Below are positions 17,031 to 25,783 of a stretch of DNA of 64,000 bases, piece after piece. A program made the translations under genes and the position numbers. Location of the stretch: positions 1-64,000 of the forward strand of contig NZ_AXUN02000203.1 of NCBI RefSeq assembly GCF_000495435.3. Reading direction: 5' to 3'. How positions within the stretch are numbered: the stretch's first letter is position 1; each line of letters begins with the position of its first letter. Below the pieces are notes generated by a model, which saw only the letters and a program-made list of their open reading frames with translations, did not search any database and was not told where the DNA came from. The DNA comes from Youngiibacter fragilis 232.1 (lineage in GTDB: Bacteria; Bacillota; Clostridia; Clostridiales; Clostridiaceae).

Positions 17031-17048
17031 TCAATACGTTAGTATTGA
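17031..17048. promoter_or_regulatory. Inverted repeat upstream of the small ORF
   Basis: TCAATAC (17031-17037) pairs with GTATTGA (17042-17048) around GTTA, about 10 bases upstream of the small ORF's ribosome site on the minus strand. It overlaps a weak -10-like AATACT, so it may be an operator. The remaining 17049-17321 gap is AT-rich; a TATAAT at 17289-17294 without a good -35 is the only promoter-like signal for the CYTH gene. Confidence 0.45.
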
Positions 17049-17321
17049 TCTGTAAATGCATATGGCAATTGCCTTATACTTGTTTACATGTGAATCATAG
17101 GGCAACCAGACAGTAAACACAAGTGGCCCATGAAAACTTTATGAAAATGAATAATGTATGCGTTTCAACGCTTTTTCATCGCAAAAGTAAAGGGTTGCAT
17201 TTACCGGATGCGTTGCACAATTTGCAGTTTACATTGACTTATTACAAGAATCACATCGCAAAACCCTGCATAATTTCACTGACTAATGTATAATCAGGGT
17301 AACAGACAAGGGGTTGATCAG

Positions 17322-17879
17322 ATGGAAATGGAAGTCAAGATCCTTGATATAGATATCGAGGATGTAAGGAAAAGGATGAAGGAAGCCGGCGCCATGCTTG
17401 TCAAGGATGAGGACCAGGAAAACAGGATATTTGACTTTCCTGACGGGAGGCTTCTTAAGGAAAGGGGTTATGCCAGGATACGCAGTGTCAGGGACAGAAG
17501 GGACGGAAGCATCCAGCATACCATGACAACCAAGCGGATGCTCTCACAGGAGAAGTACAAGGTCATGGACGAGCACGAGACCGTAATATCCTCAGGTGAG
17601 GAGGGCGAAGGCATCTTCCTTGCCCTGGGGCTTGAGCTGTCACATGTCATAAGGAAGTCCAGGGAGAGCTACAGGTACAAGGACACTTTGGTGGAGATAG
17701 ACATCAACGAGAAGGAATTCTTCCCGGTACCCTACCTTGAGGTGGAGAGCGCCTCTGAGGATGAGCTTGAGGAAACGGTGAAGCTTCTCGGATATACGAT
17801 GGCTGACGCTACCTCAAGGACCATGTATGAGATCATGCGTGACATGGGCCTTGTCAAGGGCGACGATTTCGGGTTTTAG
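17322..17879 (+). CDS. CYTH-domain protein (class IV adenylyl cyclase/thiamine triphosphatase-like)
   Basis: A 185-residue CYTH/triphosphate tunnel protein. The N-terminal E-x-E-x-K signature (MEMEVKI, residues 2-6) is the metal-triphosphate motif. Basic and acidic pairs along the barrel follow (YARIRSVRD, MTTKRM, KVMDEHET, LVEIDINE, YLEVES). Members are class IV adenylyl cyclases or inorganic triphosphatases; in Firmicutes the activity is usually unproven, so I leave the substrate open. The ATG at 17322 with AAGGGG upstream starts at the family's N-terminus; an earlier in-frame ATG at 17286 adds non-family residues. It is followed two bases later by the leuS promoter. Confidence 0.88.
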   Translation: MEMEVKILDIDIEDVRKRMKEAGAMLVKDEDQENRIFDFPDGRLLKERGYARIRSVRDRRDGSIQHTMTTKRMLSQEKYKVMDEHETVISSGEEGEGIFLALGLELSHVIRKSRESYRYKDTLVEIDINEKEFFPVPYLEVESASEDELEETVKLLGYTMADATSRTMYEIMRDMGLVKGDDFGF

Positions 17880-17880
17880 G

Positions 17881-17909
17881 TTGACGGTAGGCAAAGGTTA
17901 GACTATAAT
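17881..17909 (+). promoter_or_regulatory. leuS promoter
   Basis: TTGACG (17881-17886) and a perfect TATAAT (17904-17909) are 17 bases apart. The -35 box begins right after the CYTH stop codon. Transcription should begin near 17916. Confidence 0.85.
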
Positions 17910-17915
17910 TTTAAC

Positions 17916-18132
17916 GATAAGCTTTGAACGGGAGTATTAGCGAAATTTACCTTTTAAGAGAACCTCCGGATGGTGCGAGGAGGCAAAGGGAAAGCGTGAA
18001 CTCGCCCGGGAGCTCGGCCGAAAAAACGGCCGCGGGCAGGACCGTTATATCCTTTTTGAGAGGGGCAGCCTTGCCCAACTAGAGTGGTACCGCGGACATG
18101 TTCCGTCTCTTGACTGAGACGGGACTTTTTTT
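17916..18132 (+). promoter_or_regulatory. Leucine (CUC) T-box riboswitch
   Basis: This leader has the T-box core AGAGTGGTACCGCGG (18081-18095). A terminator follows with stem 18100-18109 paired to 18116-18125 and seven T. The Stem I 3' strand reads GTGAA-CTC-GCC, which places the specifier CTC (Leu) at 18001-18003. A GGCCG/CGGCC hairpin follows. Uncharged tRNA-Leu would pair with CUC and with the T-box bulge, favour the antiterminator and switch on leuS. The specifier matches the downstream gene. Confidence 0.95.
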
Positions 18133-18150
18133 AATTTTAGGAGGAATATC

Positions 18151-20583
18151 ATGGCAAACTATGGAAAGGCCACGGACATCAAGTGGCAAAGGACCTGGGA
18201 AGAATCTGGAAAATTCAAGTTCGACATCAACGGAAAAGGCGAAAAGCTGTATGTGCTGGAGATGTTCTCCTATCCTTCAGGCAGCAACCTGCATGCAGGG
18301 CACTGGTTCAATTACGGACCTACTGATTCATGGGCAAGGATGAAGAGGATGCAGGGCTACAATGTGTTCCAGCCGATGGGCTTCGACGCATTCGGACTGC
18401 CTGCTGAAAACTTCGCGATAAAGACCGGGATCCACCCCATGGACTCCACGCTGAAGAACATCGAGACCATGGAGAAGCAGCTAAGGTCAATGGGAGCAAT
18501 GTTCAGCTGGGACAATGAGGTAATAACATGCCTTCCTGACTACTATAGATGGAATCAGTTCCTGTTCCTCAAGCTATACGAGAACGACCTGGCATACAGG
18601 AAGAACGCGCCTGTAAACTGGTGTCCGAGCTGCATGACAGTACTTGCCAATGAGCAGGTCGTTGATGGAGCATGCGAAAGGTGCGGAGCGCTTGTAACCA
18701 AGAAGGACCTGACACAGTGGTTCTTCAGGATAACCAAGTATGCAGACGAGCTCCTTGAAGACCTTGAAGGCCTGGACTGGCCTGAAAAGACCAAGGCCAT
18801 GCAGAGGCATTGGATCGGGAGGTCATACGGTTCAACTGTCAATTTCAAGGTCAAGGATACAGAACTCGATTTCTCAGTCTTCACCACAAGGGTCGATACG
18901 CTATTCGGGGCAACCTATGTCACACTTGCACCAGAGAACGACCTGGTCCTTAAGATAACCACTCCAGGCCAGCTTGCAGAAGTGGAAGCGTACATAGAGA
19001 ACGCAAGAAGCCAGTCTGACATCGAAAGGCAGTCCCTCACAAGGGAGAAGACCGGAGTGTTCACAGGCTCCTATGCCATAAACCCTATAAACGGCAGGGC
19101 TATCCCGATATGGATCGGAGACTATGTCCTCAACACCTATGGAACGGGTGCCGTAATGGCTGTCCCTGCACATGATGAAAGGGACTACGACTTCGCCATC
19201 AAGTACAACCTCGAAATCGAGAGGGTAATCCTCGGAGGAGATGGACTTCCATTCTGCGAGGATGGGGAGATGACGAATTCAGGCAGCTTCAACGGATTCG
19301 CCGGGGATGAGGCCCGTGACAAGGTAACTGATTACCTTGCATCAATAGGAATGGGAGAAAAGAAGGTAAACTACAGGCTGAGGGACTGGCTGGTCTCAAG
19401 GCAGAGATACTGGGGAACCCCGATTCCGATGGTATACTGCGACAAGTGCGGAGTGGTTCCGGTTCCTGAAAAGGACCTGCCGGTAGAGCTTCCTTACGAT
19501 GTCGAGTTCACACCGGATGGAAAGAGCCCTCTCGCAAAGAGCGAGAAATTCATGAACACTACCTGCCCGCACTGCGGAGGCCCGGCAGAGAGGGATCCTG
19601 ACACTCTTGATACCTTCGTCTGCTCATCCTGGTATTACCTGAGATATGTGGACAACAAGAACGGCAATGAGATGTTCAGCAAGGACATGGTGAACAGGAT
19701 GCTGCCTGTCGACAAGTATGTTGGCGGACCTGAGCATGCGGTTATGCACCTGCTCTATGCCAGGTTCATAACAAAGGCGCTCAGGGACATGGGGTACCTT
19801 GACTTCAACGAGCCGTTCCAGTCGCTTACACATCAGGGGCTGATACTCGGGTCGGACGGACAGAAGATGTCCAAGTCAAAGGGCAACACAATAACACCTG
19901 ACCACTACATCGAGCAGTACGGCTCCGACGTATTCAGACTTTACCTTATGTTCGGATTCGCATATTCTGAAGGCGGAGCATGGTCTGACGATGGAATAAA
20001 GTCCATAGCGAGATATGTGGACAGGATAGAGAGGAACTTCCAGACATCCCTTGAGCTGATGGAATCAGCGACGAGGACTGAAACCGGAAAGAGGGAAAAG
20101 GAGCTTCTGTACTGGAGAGCCAATGCAATAAAGGGAGCAACAGAAGACGCATCCAAGATGCAGTTCAATACCACGATCGCAAGGACCATGGAGCTCATGA
20201 ACGCTATAGGAAAGTATATCCAGGACGGCGATGTCAACAAGGAAGTCCTCATTGATGTACTTAAGGACTATACAAGGATAATCGCACCGTTTGCCCCCCA
20301 CTTCTCCGAAGAGCTCTGGCAGCTTCTGGGAATGGATTTCACCATATTCGATGAAGCATGGCCGGTATGGGATGAATCAGCGCTCATCAAGGATGAAATC
20401 GAGATTGCAATCCAGGTCAACGGAAAGATCAGAGGAAGGATCATGGTACCATCAGACGCCACAGAAGACATGATAAAGGAAATGTCCCTTGCCGCTGACT
20501 TCACAAGGTCAGCTACAGATGGAAAATCCATAATGAAGGTCATCGTAGTCAGGGGAAGCCTTGTAAACATTGTGGTCAAGTAA
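18151..20583 (+). CDS. leuS: Leucyl-tRNA synthetase
   Basis: A class I synthetase charging tRNA-Leu, 810 residues and full length. The HIGH box is HAGHW (about residues 49-53). The zinc-finger-like [14 protein letters not shown] (about 163-176) and the CP1 editing domain (around 230-410, including [15 protein letters not shown]) follow. The KMSKS box is KMSKSKGN (about 572-579), and a C-terminal anticodon-binding domain completes it. TAGGAGG precedes the ATG. It is controlled by the CUC T-box and ended by its own hairpin. Confidence 0.98.
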   Translation: MANYGKATDIKWQRTWEESGKFKFDINGKGEKLYVLEMFSYPSGSNLHAGHWFNYGPTDSWARMKRMQGYNVFQPMGFDAFGLPAENFAIKTGIHPMDSTLKNIETMEKQLRSMGAMFSWDNEVITCLPDYYRWNQFLFLKLYENDLAYRKNAPVNWCPSCMTVLANEQVVDGACERCGALVTKKDLTQWFFRITKYADELLEDLEGLDWPEKTKAMQRHWIGRSYGSTVNFKVKDTELDFSVFTTRVDTLFGATYVTLAPENDLVLKITTPGQLAEVEAYIENARSQSDIERQSLTREKTGVFTGSYAINPINGRAIPIWIGDYVLNTYGTGAVMAVPAHDERDYDFAIKYNLEIERVILGGDGLPFCEDGEMTNSGSFNGFAGDEARDKVTDYLASIGMGEKKVNYRLRDWLVSRQRYWGTPIPMVYCDKCGVVPVPEKDLPVELPYDVEFTPDGKSPLAKSEKFMNTTCPHCGGPAERDPDTLDTFVCSSWYYLRYVDNKNGNEMFSKDMVNRMLPVDKYVGGPEHAVMHLLYARFITKALRDMGYLDFNEPFQSLTHQGLILGSDGQKMSKSKGNTITPDHYIEQYGSDVFRLYLMFGFAYSEGGAWSDDGIKSIARYVDRIERNFQTSLELMESATRTETGKREKELLYWRANAIKGATEDASKMQFNTTIARTMELMNAIGKYIQDGDVNKEVLIDVLKDYTRIIAPFAPHFSEELWQLLGMDFTIFDEAWPVWDESALIKDEIEIAIQVNGKIRGRIMVPSDATEDMIKEMSLAADFTRSATDGKSIMKVIVVRGSLVNIVVK

Positions 20584-20615
20584 CCGGAACTTCAAATTGG
20601 CAATGGAAGGTTTGA

Positions 20616-20647
20616 AAGCTCCATGCGGATTATCCCGCATGGAGCTT
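20616..20647 (+). terminator. leuS terminator
   Basis: A perfect 13-base stem (20616-20628 with 20635-20647) with a six-base loop is followed by CTTCTTAT, a modest T-rich tail. Confidence 0.8.
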
Positions 20648-20711
20648 CTTCTTATGAAAACAATCTTCCATCTGCATGTTCAGTCTGCCACTTCTCAGCT
20701 TCCCGTCCAGT

Positions 20712-21059
20712 TCAGTACCTCAGCATATCTACAGCATGGCCAAGGAGCATTAAAGGATGCCTGTATATCATCTTAGGGCCTACAGTCCTCATGACAAGCC
20801 TTATCCTCTGCCTGAACTCATCCTTGTAGCAGTGAACGGTACATCTTCCGCAAACCTTCTTCTTCTCACCGAACCTGCAGGTCGTGAGCCTCTTTTTTGA
20901 GTAGCTTAGAAGTTCCCGGCATTCATCGCAGAGGGCATTGGTTCCGTGCCCTTCATCCTTGCAGTAAATATGGACCATAGTCTCCAGAGTCTTCAGTTCC
21001 CTTCTGATCCTGTCACCCATAAACCTCACGCTCCCGTATCTTCTGGAATACCGTAACAT
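20712..21059 (-). CDS. YgbA_NO family (nitrous oxide-stimulated promoter) protein
   Basis: A 115-residue Cys-rich protein matching the YgbA_NO family pattern: RRELKTLETMVHIYC, LCDECRELLSYSKKRL, CRFGEKKKVCGRCTVHCYK, then RLVMRTVGPKMIYRHPLM. It has eight or more Cys plus His, suggesting metal or cluster binding. The family is named from proteobacterial genes induced by nitrogen oxides; its biochemical role is unknown. ATG at 21059 has AGGGG five bases upstream; an internal ATG at 21020 is the alternative start. It lies downstream of nrdDG on the same strand, separated by a terminator. Confidence 0.8.
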   Translation of the reverse strand: MLRYSRRYGSVRFMGDRIRRELKTLETMVHIYCKDEGHGTNALCDECRELLSYSKKRLTTCRFGEKKKVCGRCTVHCYKDEFRQRIRLVMRTVGPKMIYRHPLMLLGHAVDMLRY

Positions 21060-21142
21060 GTGTGCCCCTGATTCAAGGATACCCTTAATACGTAAGATTT
21101 ACCAGGAAAAATCAGATTGACTGTCTGCCAGAGGACTCAAAA

Positions 21143-21172
21143 AAATGGCAGGGAATCGCTTCTCTGCCATTT
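21143..21172 (-). terminator. nrdDG terminator
   Basis: AAATGGCAG (21143-21151) pairs with CTGCCATTT (21164-21172). On the minus strand the stem runs into a TTTTTTT tract, ending nrdG transcription. Confidence 0.88.
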
Positions 21173-21175
21173 CAT

Positions 21176-21685
21176 TCATACTGCCTTCCCGTCCAGTTCA
21201 TCTTTACTTCCACTCAGGATATCCATACCGGTCAGATTCAGGACCCTCTGGTTCGATGACCCAACAAAAGGTATGGATAGCGTCCGCCTTGAGAGGATGA
21301 ACCTTCCGTCTACCAAAGTGTCGATATGAGCCAGTAGGTTCCTTTGGGCTCCGGTTCCCTTCTCCATCAGCTCCTCCATGGTGTAGCCTGTGTAGCACCA
21401 GATTCCCAGTCCCTTTCCCTTCAGCCTTTCAGCGATGTCGATGAAGGGCTCAGGTTGAGAAAACGGGTCTCCACCTGAGAAGGTCACTCCTGATAACAGG
21501 GGGTTTTCCAGGATTTCATCCACAATGCGGGATGTTTCGTCCACAGTTCCGCCAAGGAAGCTGTGGGTTTCCGGATTATGGCACCCATGGCAGTTGTGCG
21601 TGCACCCCTGGGAGAATATGACATACCTGAGTCCAGGACCGTCTACTATGCTTTCCGGCTCAATACCTGCTATCCTTATCTCCAT
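21176..21685 (-). CDS. nrdG: Anaerobic ribonucleotide reductase activating protein
   Basis: A radical SAM activase that installs the glycyl radical in NrdD. The cluster motif C-x3-C-x2-C is CTHNCHGCHN (about residues 29-38), preceded by VDGPGLRYVIFSQG. The SAM-binding segment VTFSGGDPFSQPEPF (about 66-80) is typical. The 169-residue length is normal. It starts one base after the nrdD stop, so the two are coupled. Confidence 0.97.
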   Translation of the reverse strand: MEIRIAGIEPESIVDGPGLRYVIFSQGCTHNCHGCHNPETHSFLGGTVDETSRIVDEILENPLLSGVTFSGGDPFSQPEPFIDIAERLKGKGLGIWCYTGYTMEELMEKGTGAQRNLLAHIDTLVDGRFILSRRTLSIPFVGSSNQRVLNLTGMDILSGSKDELDGKAV

Positions 21686-21686
21686 T

Positions 21687-24020
21687 CTATGAATGCCTCA
21701 CCCTATCGCGAACCTCTGCCTGCTTTGCATCATTGAACCTGTCAAGTGTCCCCACAAGGTAGCCGGTTATCCTTCTGATCCTCTCGAAAGGAATGTCACC
21801 CTCCTGCCTTCCGCAGCTTGGGCAGGTATCCTCGATAACACCTGAGAATCCGCAGACAGGGTCCCTGTCAAGAGGATGGTTGATGCTTCCATATCCTACT
21901 CCTGCTTCCTTCATGGCCTTGATCAGCTTTTCAAAGGCTTCAAGGTTTGAGGAAGGGTTGCCGTTGAGCTCAATGTAGGTTATGTGACCTGCATTGGTAA
22001 GCTCATGGTACGGAGCCTCAAGCCTTATCTTGTTGTAGGCGCTTATCTTGTAGCCAACCGGAACATGGAATGAGTTGGTGTAGTATTCCTTGTCGGTTAC
22101 GCCTTCAATATTCCCGAATTCCTTCCTGTCGATCCTCGTGAACCTTCCTGAGAGGCCTTCAGCAGGAGTGGCAATCAGAGTGTAGTTAAGCTGCTCCTTC
22201 CTGCTCCTCTCGTCAAGGTACTTCCTTATCCTTCCGATTATCTCAAGCCCAAGCTTCCTCGACTCCTCATCTTCCGCATGGTGCTTCCCGGTAAGCGCTG
22301 TCAGGCATTCTGCAAGTCCTATGAAGCCTATGCTGAGTGTTCCGCTCTTTATGGCTTCCCTGAGCTCGTCGTTCCAGTCGAGCCCCCTTGCGGTCTTCCA
22401 GACACCCTGTCCCATGAGGAACGGGAAATTCTTGACCCTCTTCATGGCCTGGACCTCGAACCTCTCAAGAAGCTGTGCGCATACAAGCTCAAGCCTCCCG
22501 TCAAGTTCCCTGTAGAATCCTTCAAGGTCCATCCTTGACCTTTCCTTTAGGGCAATACCGTGCTTTATGCCTATCCTTGGAAGGTTGATGGTCGTGAACG
22601 AGAGGTTCCCTCGTCCGAGGACCTGCTCCTCACCGTTGACGTTTCCGATGACCCTGGTCCTGCAGCCCATATATGCAGCTTCAGTCTCAGGTCTGCCTTC
22701 AACGTAGTGCTTGAGGTTGTATGGAGCATCAAGGAAGCTGAAGTTAGGGAACAGCCTCTTTGATGAAACCCTCATGGCCAGGTGGAACAGGTCATAGTTC
22801 CTGTCGCCTTCATTGAGGTTTATGCCTTCCTTGACCTTGAATATGAGTATCGGGAATATCGGAGTCTCTCCGTTACCGAGTCCTGCTTCCTGAGCCAGGA
22901 GAAGGTTCTTTGTTACCATCCTTCCCTCTTCGGAGGTGTCGGTTCCGAAGTTCACGCTTGAAAAGGGAACCTGAGCCCCTGCCCTTGAATGCATTGTGTT
23001 AAGGTTGTGTATGAAGGCTTCCATGGACTGGAAGGTTTTCCTGTCTGTTTCTGTGAGGGCTTCCTCGAATGCGAAGCCTACAGCACCTGCGGCATCCGCT
23101 CCTGAAATCTCATACCTGATGGATACCGCTTGAATTACAGCGGATTTCTCTGTCAGGCCGTCCTTCATCCTGCCGGCATTATTCTTGTCAACAAGCTCCA
23201 GGAGCTCCTCCTTATCAGCCGTTATTCCCATCACTGCCAAGGCCTTCCTTAGGTTGTCACCATAAAGCTTCCTGAAGGTCTTCTCAACACCCTTTGCCAG
23301 GTTGTAGTCAAAGGTAGGTATTGACTGGCCGCCGTGCTGGTCGTTCTGGTTCGACTGTATGGCTATTGCCGCAAGTGCAGCATAGCTTGTAATGTCCTGT
23401 GGCTCCCTTAGGAATCCGTGGCCTGTGGAGAAGCCTCCCTTGAACAGCTCGTCCAGGTCTATCTGGCAGCACGTGAGGGTTCCCATGTTAAGGAAGTCCA
23501 TGTCATGTATATGTATCTCGCCCTTGTCATGCGCTGACGCATGGGCTGAGGAAATGACGAAATCCCTGCAGAATTCCTTTGATACGATGCTTCCATACTG
23601 CAGCATGGTTCCCATTGCAGTATTTCCGTTGATGTTGGCATTCTCCCTCTTAAGGTCCGATTCCTTGGCATCAAGGAAGGTGACGTCCTCAATGCTCTTC
23701 ATGAGCCTTGTCTTTGAATTCCTTATCCTGCTTCTTTCTGCCCTGTATAGTATGTATGCCTCGGAGGTCCTTGCATGTCCGCCTTCGATCAGCACCTTTA
23801 CTACCGAATCCTGGATGTCCTCAACCGTAGGGGTAATTCCGTGGAACTTCCTGTGTACGAGCTTCTCCACATCACCCGTGATCCTCTCTGCCATCCCATA
23901 ATCTGGAGTCTCCCCCAGTCTGTCAGCAACGTCCTTTGCTGCGAGGAATATTGCGCGCGTTATCTTTTCGGAATTGTATGGTATTATCCTGCCGTCCCTT
24001 TTCCTGACCTCCGTGATCAT
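21687..24020 (-). CDS. nrdD: Anaerobic (class III) ribonucleoside-triphosphate reductase
   Basis: Reduces ribonucleoside triphosphates to deoxynucleotides without oxygen; works with NrdG. The N-terminal ATP-cone (VRKRDGRIIPYNSEKITRAI, about 4-23) is the allosteric activity site. The core follows the class III pattern (HIHDMDFL, DQHGGQSIPTFD). The C-terminus has four zinc cysteines (CGFSG...CPSCGRQ, about 725-745) and the glycyl radical loop RRITGYLVGTLDRFN. Length 777. GGGG lies about eight bases before the ATG. Its promoter carries candidate NrdR boxes. It indicates anaerobic DNA precursor supply. Confidence 0.98.
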   Translation of the reverse strand: MITEVRKRDGRIIPYNSEKITRAIFLAAKDVADRLGETPDYGMAERITGDVEKLVHRKFHGITPTVEDIQDSVVKVLIEGGHARTSEAYILYRAERSRIRNSKTRLMKSIEDVTFLDAKESDLKRENANINGNTAMGTMLQYGSIVSKEFCRDFVISSAHASAHDKGEIHIHDMDFLNMGTLTCCQIDLDELFKGGFSTGHGFLREPQDITSYAALAAIAIQSNQNDQHGGQSIPTFDYNLAKGVEKTFRKLYGDNLRKALAVMGITADKEELLELVDKNNAGRMKDGLTEKSAVIQAVSIRYEISGADAAGAVGFAFEEALTETDRKTFQSMEAFIHNLNTMHSRAGAQVPFSSVNFGTDTSEEGRMVTKNLLLAQEAGLGNGETPIFPILIFKVKEGINLNEGDRNYDLFHLAMRVSSKRLFPNFSFLDAPYNLKHYVEGRPETEAAYMGCRTRVIGNVNGEEQVLGRGNLSFTTINLPRIGIKHGIALKERSRMDLEGFYRELDGRLELVCAQLLERFEVQAMKRVKNFPFLMGQGVWKTARGLDWNDELREAIKSGTLSIGFIGLAECLTALTGKHHAEDEESRKLGLEIIGRIRKYLDERSRKEQLNYTLIATPAEGLSGRFTRIDRKEFGNIEGVTDKEYYTNSFHVPVGYKISAYNKIRLEAPYHELTNAGHITYIELNGNPSSNLEAFEKLIKAMKEAGVGYGSINHPLDRDPVCGFSGVIEDTCPSCGRQEGDIPFERIRRITGYLVGTLDRFNDAKQAEVRDRVRHS

Positions 24021-24042
24021 ATGTCCGCCCCTTTACTACATC

Positions 24043-24088
24043 TTGTGTCATATATTTTCATTTTATCTATATATTGTGGTCCATACAA
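24043..24088 (-). promoter_or_regulatory. nrdDG promoter with possible NrdR boxes
   Basis: On the minus strand TTGTAT (24083-24088) and TAAAAT (24060-24065) are 17 bases apart. Two 16-base AT-rich elements related to the NrdR consensus (ACACWATATATWGTGT) lie at 24064-24079, between the -35 and -10 boxes, and 24043-24058, just downstream. Their centres are 21 bases apart, two helical turns. The first is the better match. NrdR binding is inference. Confidence 0.6.
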
Positions 24089-24162
24089 TGATACAGCACA
24101 AAAAAAATCGGGTCAACATTTGTGAATTGCTATATGTCCAAAATTCCCCGAAAAAAAATGAA

Positions 24163-24188
24163 AGAACGGGCTTTTCCTAGTCCGTTCT
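24163..24188 (-). terminator. Terminator of the 149-residue gene
   Basis: AGAACGG (24163-24169) pairs with CCGTTCT (24182-24188). The minus-strand tail carries TTTCATTTTTTTTC. Confidence 0.8.
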
Positions 24189-24213
24189 ACATATTCCTTG
24201 CCTTGACAGCAGC

Positions 24214-24663
24214 CTATATTCCATCTCCGTATGCGCTTCCGGTTTCGTTCTTCAGATAGTCCAGGACCCTGAGTTCAAGATAGCATACCTCTCCCATGGA
24301 CTCGAATATTACATCCTTAAGCTCCGTCCTTATATATGTAACAAGCGGCCTGACCTCAGCTGTATCGAGTACCCTCAGGACTCCTATGTCATTTCTTCTC
24401 AGGAAAAGGCAGAACCTTTTCAGAATATACCTGGTAAGGTCCAATGAAATATCGACAGTCCACTCATAAATGACCATCCTTTTCTCGTTCAGCTTCACCC
24501 TTATGGATCCTTCGCCTGTTATGAAGGAAACGAAAAGATTCCCGTCCTCATGCACCTCTATCAGCGATTTCCCAACTTCCTTGCGCAGATTGAGATTGAT
24601 AGGCGAAAATATGACCCTTATGAGCTCTTCTTTGGCTCCGAAATGCACACCCTTCTTATCCAT
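24214..24663 (-). CDS. Hypothetical protein, 149 residues
   Basis: I do not recognise this family. The protein is soluble, with mixed alpha/beta character and an even spread of charged residues. Visible runs are VHFGAKEELIRVIFSPINLNL near the N-terminus (MDKKG...) and a hydrophobic-basic stretch LDLTRYILKRFCLFLRR in the middle. Near the end are TAEVRPLVTYIRTEL and VCYLELRVLDYLKNETGS. There is no signal peptide or metal motif. The ATG at 24663 has GAGG six bases upstream; an in-frame extension to 24696 lacks a site. It has its own promoter (TTGCAT 24763-24768, TATAAT 24739-24744 on the minus strand, 18-base spacing) and terminator, so it is expressed alone. Confidence 0.7.
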   Translation of the reverse strand: MDKKGVHFGAKEELIRVIFSPINLNLRKEVGKSLIEVHEDGNLFVSFITGEGSIRVKLNEKRMVIYEWTVDISLDLTRYILKRFCLFLRRNDIGVLRVLDTAEVRPLVTYIRTELKDVIFESMGEVCYLELRVLDYLKNETGSAYGDGI

Positions 24664-24752
24664 CTTTTCCTCACTGTGTTCACAAAATGTTTTCAAATTT
24701 TAATTGATAATCACTTTCAATTGCATCCAATCCATGCTATTATAATACTAGA

Positions 24753-24868
24753 CACACTACACATGCAAATGCTTTGAACCCTAAGAAGTATTTCATATTT
24801 CCCCCTTTTATGCGATTGTGTTTACCAGTGGAGGCCGATTTTCCCCGAATCGGCCTTCATCTTTTTTT
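24753..24868 (+). ncRNA. Candidate small RNA between promoter and terminator
   Basis: A TATAAT at 24741-24746 is followed by about 85 bases without a reading frame. Then comes a strong terminator: AGGCCGATT (24832-24840) pairs with AATCGGCCT (24848-24856), with seven T from 24862. The next gene has its own separate promoter at 24982, so this terminator is not simply its leader. The -35 is poor, and the same TATTATAATA also serves the minus-strand gene. No known RNA family is identified. Confidence 0.4.
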
Positions 24869-24981
24869 GGGGGTTCCTCACCTACATTCTACCACACCGG
24901 AGGGTAGCTTACATGTAAAATAGCCGGAATCACCCTGCCACAAGATAGACCAGCTTCAATTTCACTTAAGGAAAAAATAAT

Positions 24982-25010
24982 TTGAAAGCTCAGGGAAGCT
25001 GTTATATAAT
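24982..25010 (+). promoter_or_regulatory. Promoter of the hesB-like pair
   Basis: TTGAAA (24982-24987) and a perfect TATAAT (25005-25010) are 17 bases apart, about 50 bases upstream of the first gene. Confidence 0.85.
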
Positions 25011-25064
25011 ATATCCAGAATGTTGATTAAATTACTATGATTTAAAAAAGGAGTTGTCATATAG

Positions 25065-25415
25065 ATGGAAACGGTAAAGACCGGCATCATCGAGATGAGC
25101 GAGGAGGCATACAGCGAATTCTTCGATCTGCTCGAGATCAATGAGATAGAGCCGAAAATCGTCAGGATCGCACTTGCCGGCTATGGATGCAGCGGCCCGA
25201 GCTTCGGACTTATGATGGATGAACCGGGTGCAAGTGACGTGGTGCAGGTTTACGAGGACATCACCTTCATTGTTGCAAAAGAGCTCTATGAAGAGTATGA
25301 TGGCTTTAAAGTGCTATCAGACGACGAGAACTACGGCGGCGGTATGTCACTGAGACCTAGAAATACAGACACAGCATCAGGATGCTCAACATGTGCATCC
25401 GGATGTGCAGTTTAG
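25065..25415 (+). CDS. HesB/IscA-like protein, copy 1
   Basis: A 116-residue member of the HesB/YadR/IscA-like (Fe-S biogenesis) superfamily. The central motif LAGYGCSGPSFGLMMDEPG (about 41-59) is the HesB-like block. The middle part ITFIVAKELYEEYDGFKVL and DDENYGGGMSLRP follow, with a Cys-rich tail GCSTCASGC (about 106-114). The family is thought to bind iron or an Fe-S cluster; a precise role here is not shown. AAGGAG precedes the ATG. It is tandem with a close paralogue 11 bases downstream. A decayed second copy of the pair lies at 27669-27969. Confidence 0.85.
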   Translation: METVKTGIIEMSEEAYSEFFDLLEINEIEPKIVRIALAGYGCSGPSFGLMMDEPGASDVVQVYEDITFIVAKELYEEYDGFKVLSDDENYGGGMSLRPRNTDTASGCSTCASGCAV

Positions 25416-25426
25416 GAGGAAAATCA

Positions 25427-25771
25427 ATGGAAACAACAAAGAAGGAAGTACTCACGCTCAGTGAAGGCGCATACAACGAATTCAAGTCATTCCTTGCGTC
25501 AAACAACGTAACTGACAGCAACATAAGGATAAGCCTTGCAGGCTATGCATGCAGCGGACCAAGGTTCGGGCTCATGGTGGATGCACCCGGAGCTGAAGAC
25601 CTGGTAGCAACAGTGAACGACATCAACTTCATAGTCGAGAAGAACCTGTACGAGGAATTCGAAGGATTCCAGATCCTGTCAAGCGAAGAGAACTTCGGAC
25701 AGGGTATGGTCCTAAGACCAAACAAGGTAGACGACAGCGCTGGCGGATGCTCATCCTGCTCAGGCTGCTAA
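25427..25771 (+). CDS. HesB/IscA-like protein, copy 2
   Basis: A paralogue of the preceding gene, with the same order of motifs: LAGYACSGPRFGLMVDAPG, INFIVEKNLYEEFEGFQIL, SSEENFGQGMVLRP and tail GGCSSCSGC. Here the second residue before the conserved Cys is Ala in place of Gly. The start is ATG at 25427, with TAGGAGG upstream, not the in-frame ATG at 25382 inside copy 1. Both are on one transcript ending at the hairpin beginning at 25784. Retention of two diverged copies suggests different partners or a heterodimer, which is inference. Confidence 0.85.
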   Translation: METTKKEVLTLSEGAYNEFKSFLASNNVTDSNIRISLAGYACSGPRFGLMVDAPGAEDLVATVNDINFIVEKNLYEEFEGFQILSSEENFGQGMVLRPNKVDDSAGGCSSCSGC

Positions 25772-25783
25772 AAAGAAAAACTC

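Noticed and set aside
24753-24868. Identification of the candidate RNA as 6S, SRP or RNase P RNA
   Set aside because: The length is short, and the conserved SRP and RNase P cores are absent. An ATTTCATA-like stretch alone does not establish 6S RNA.
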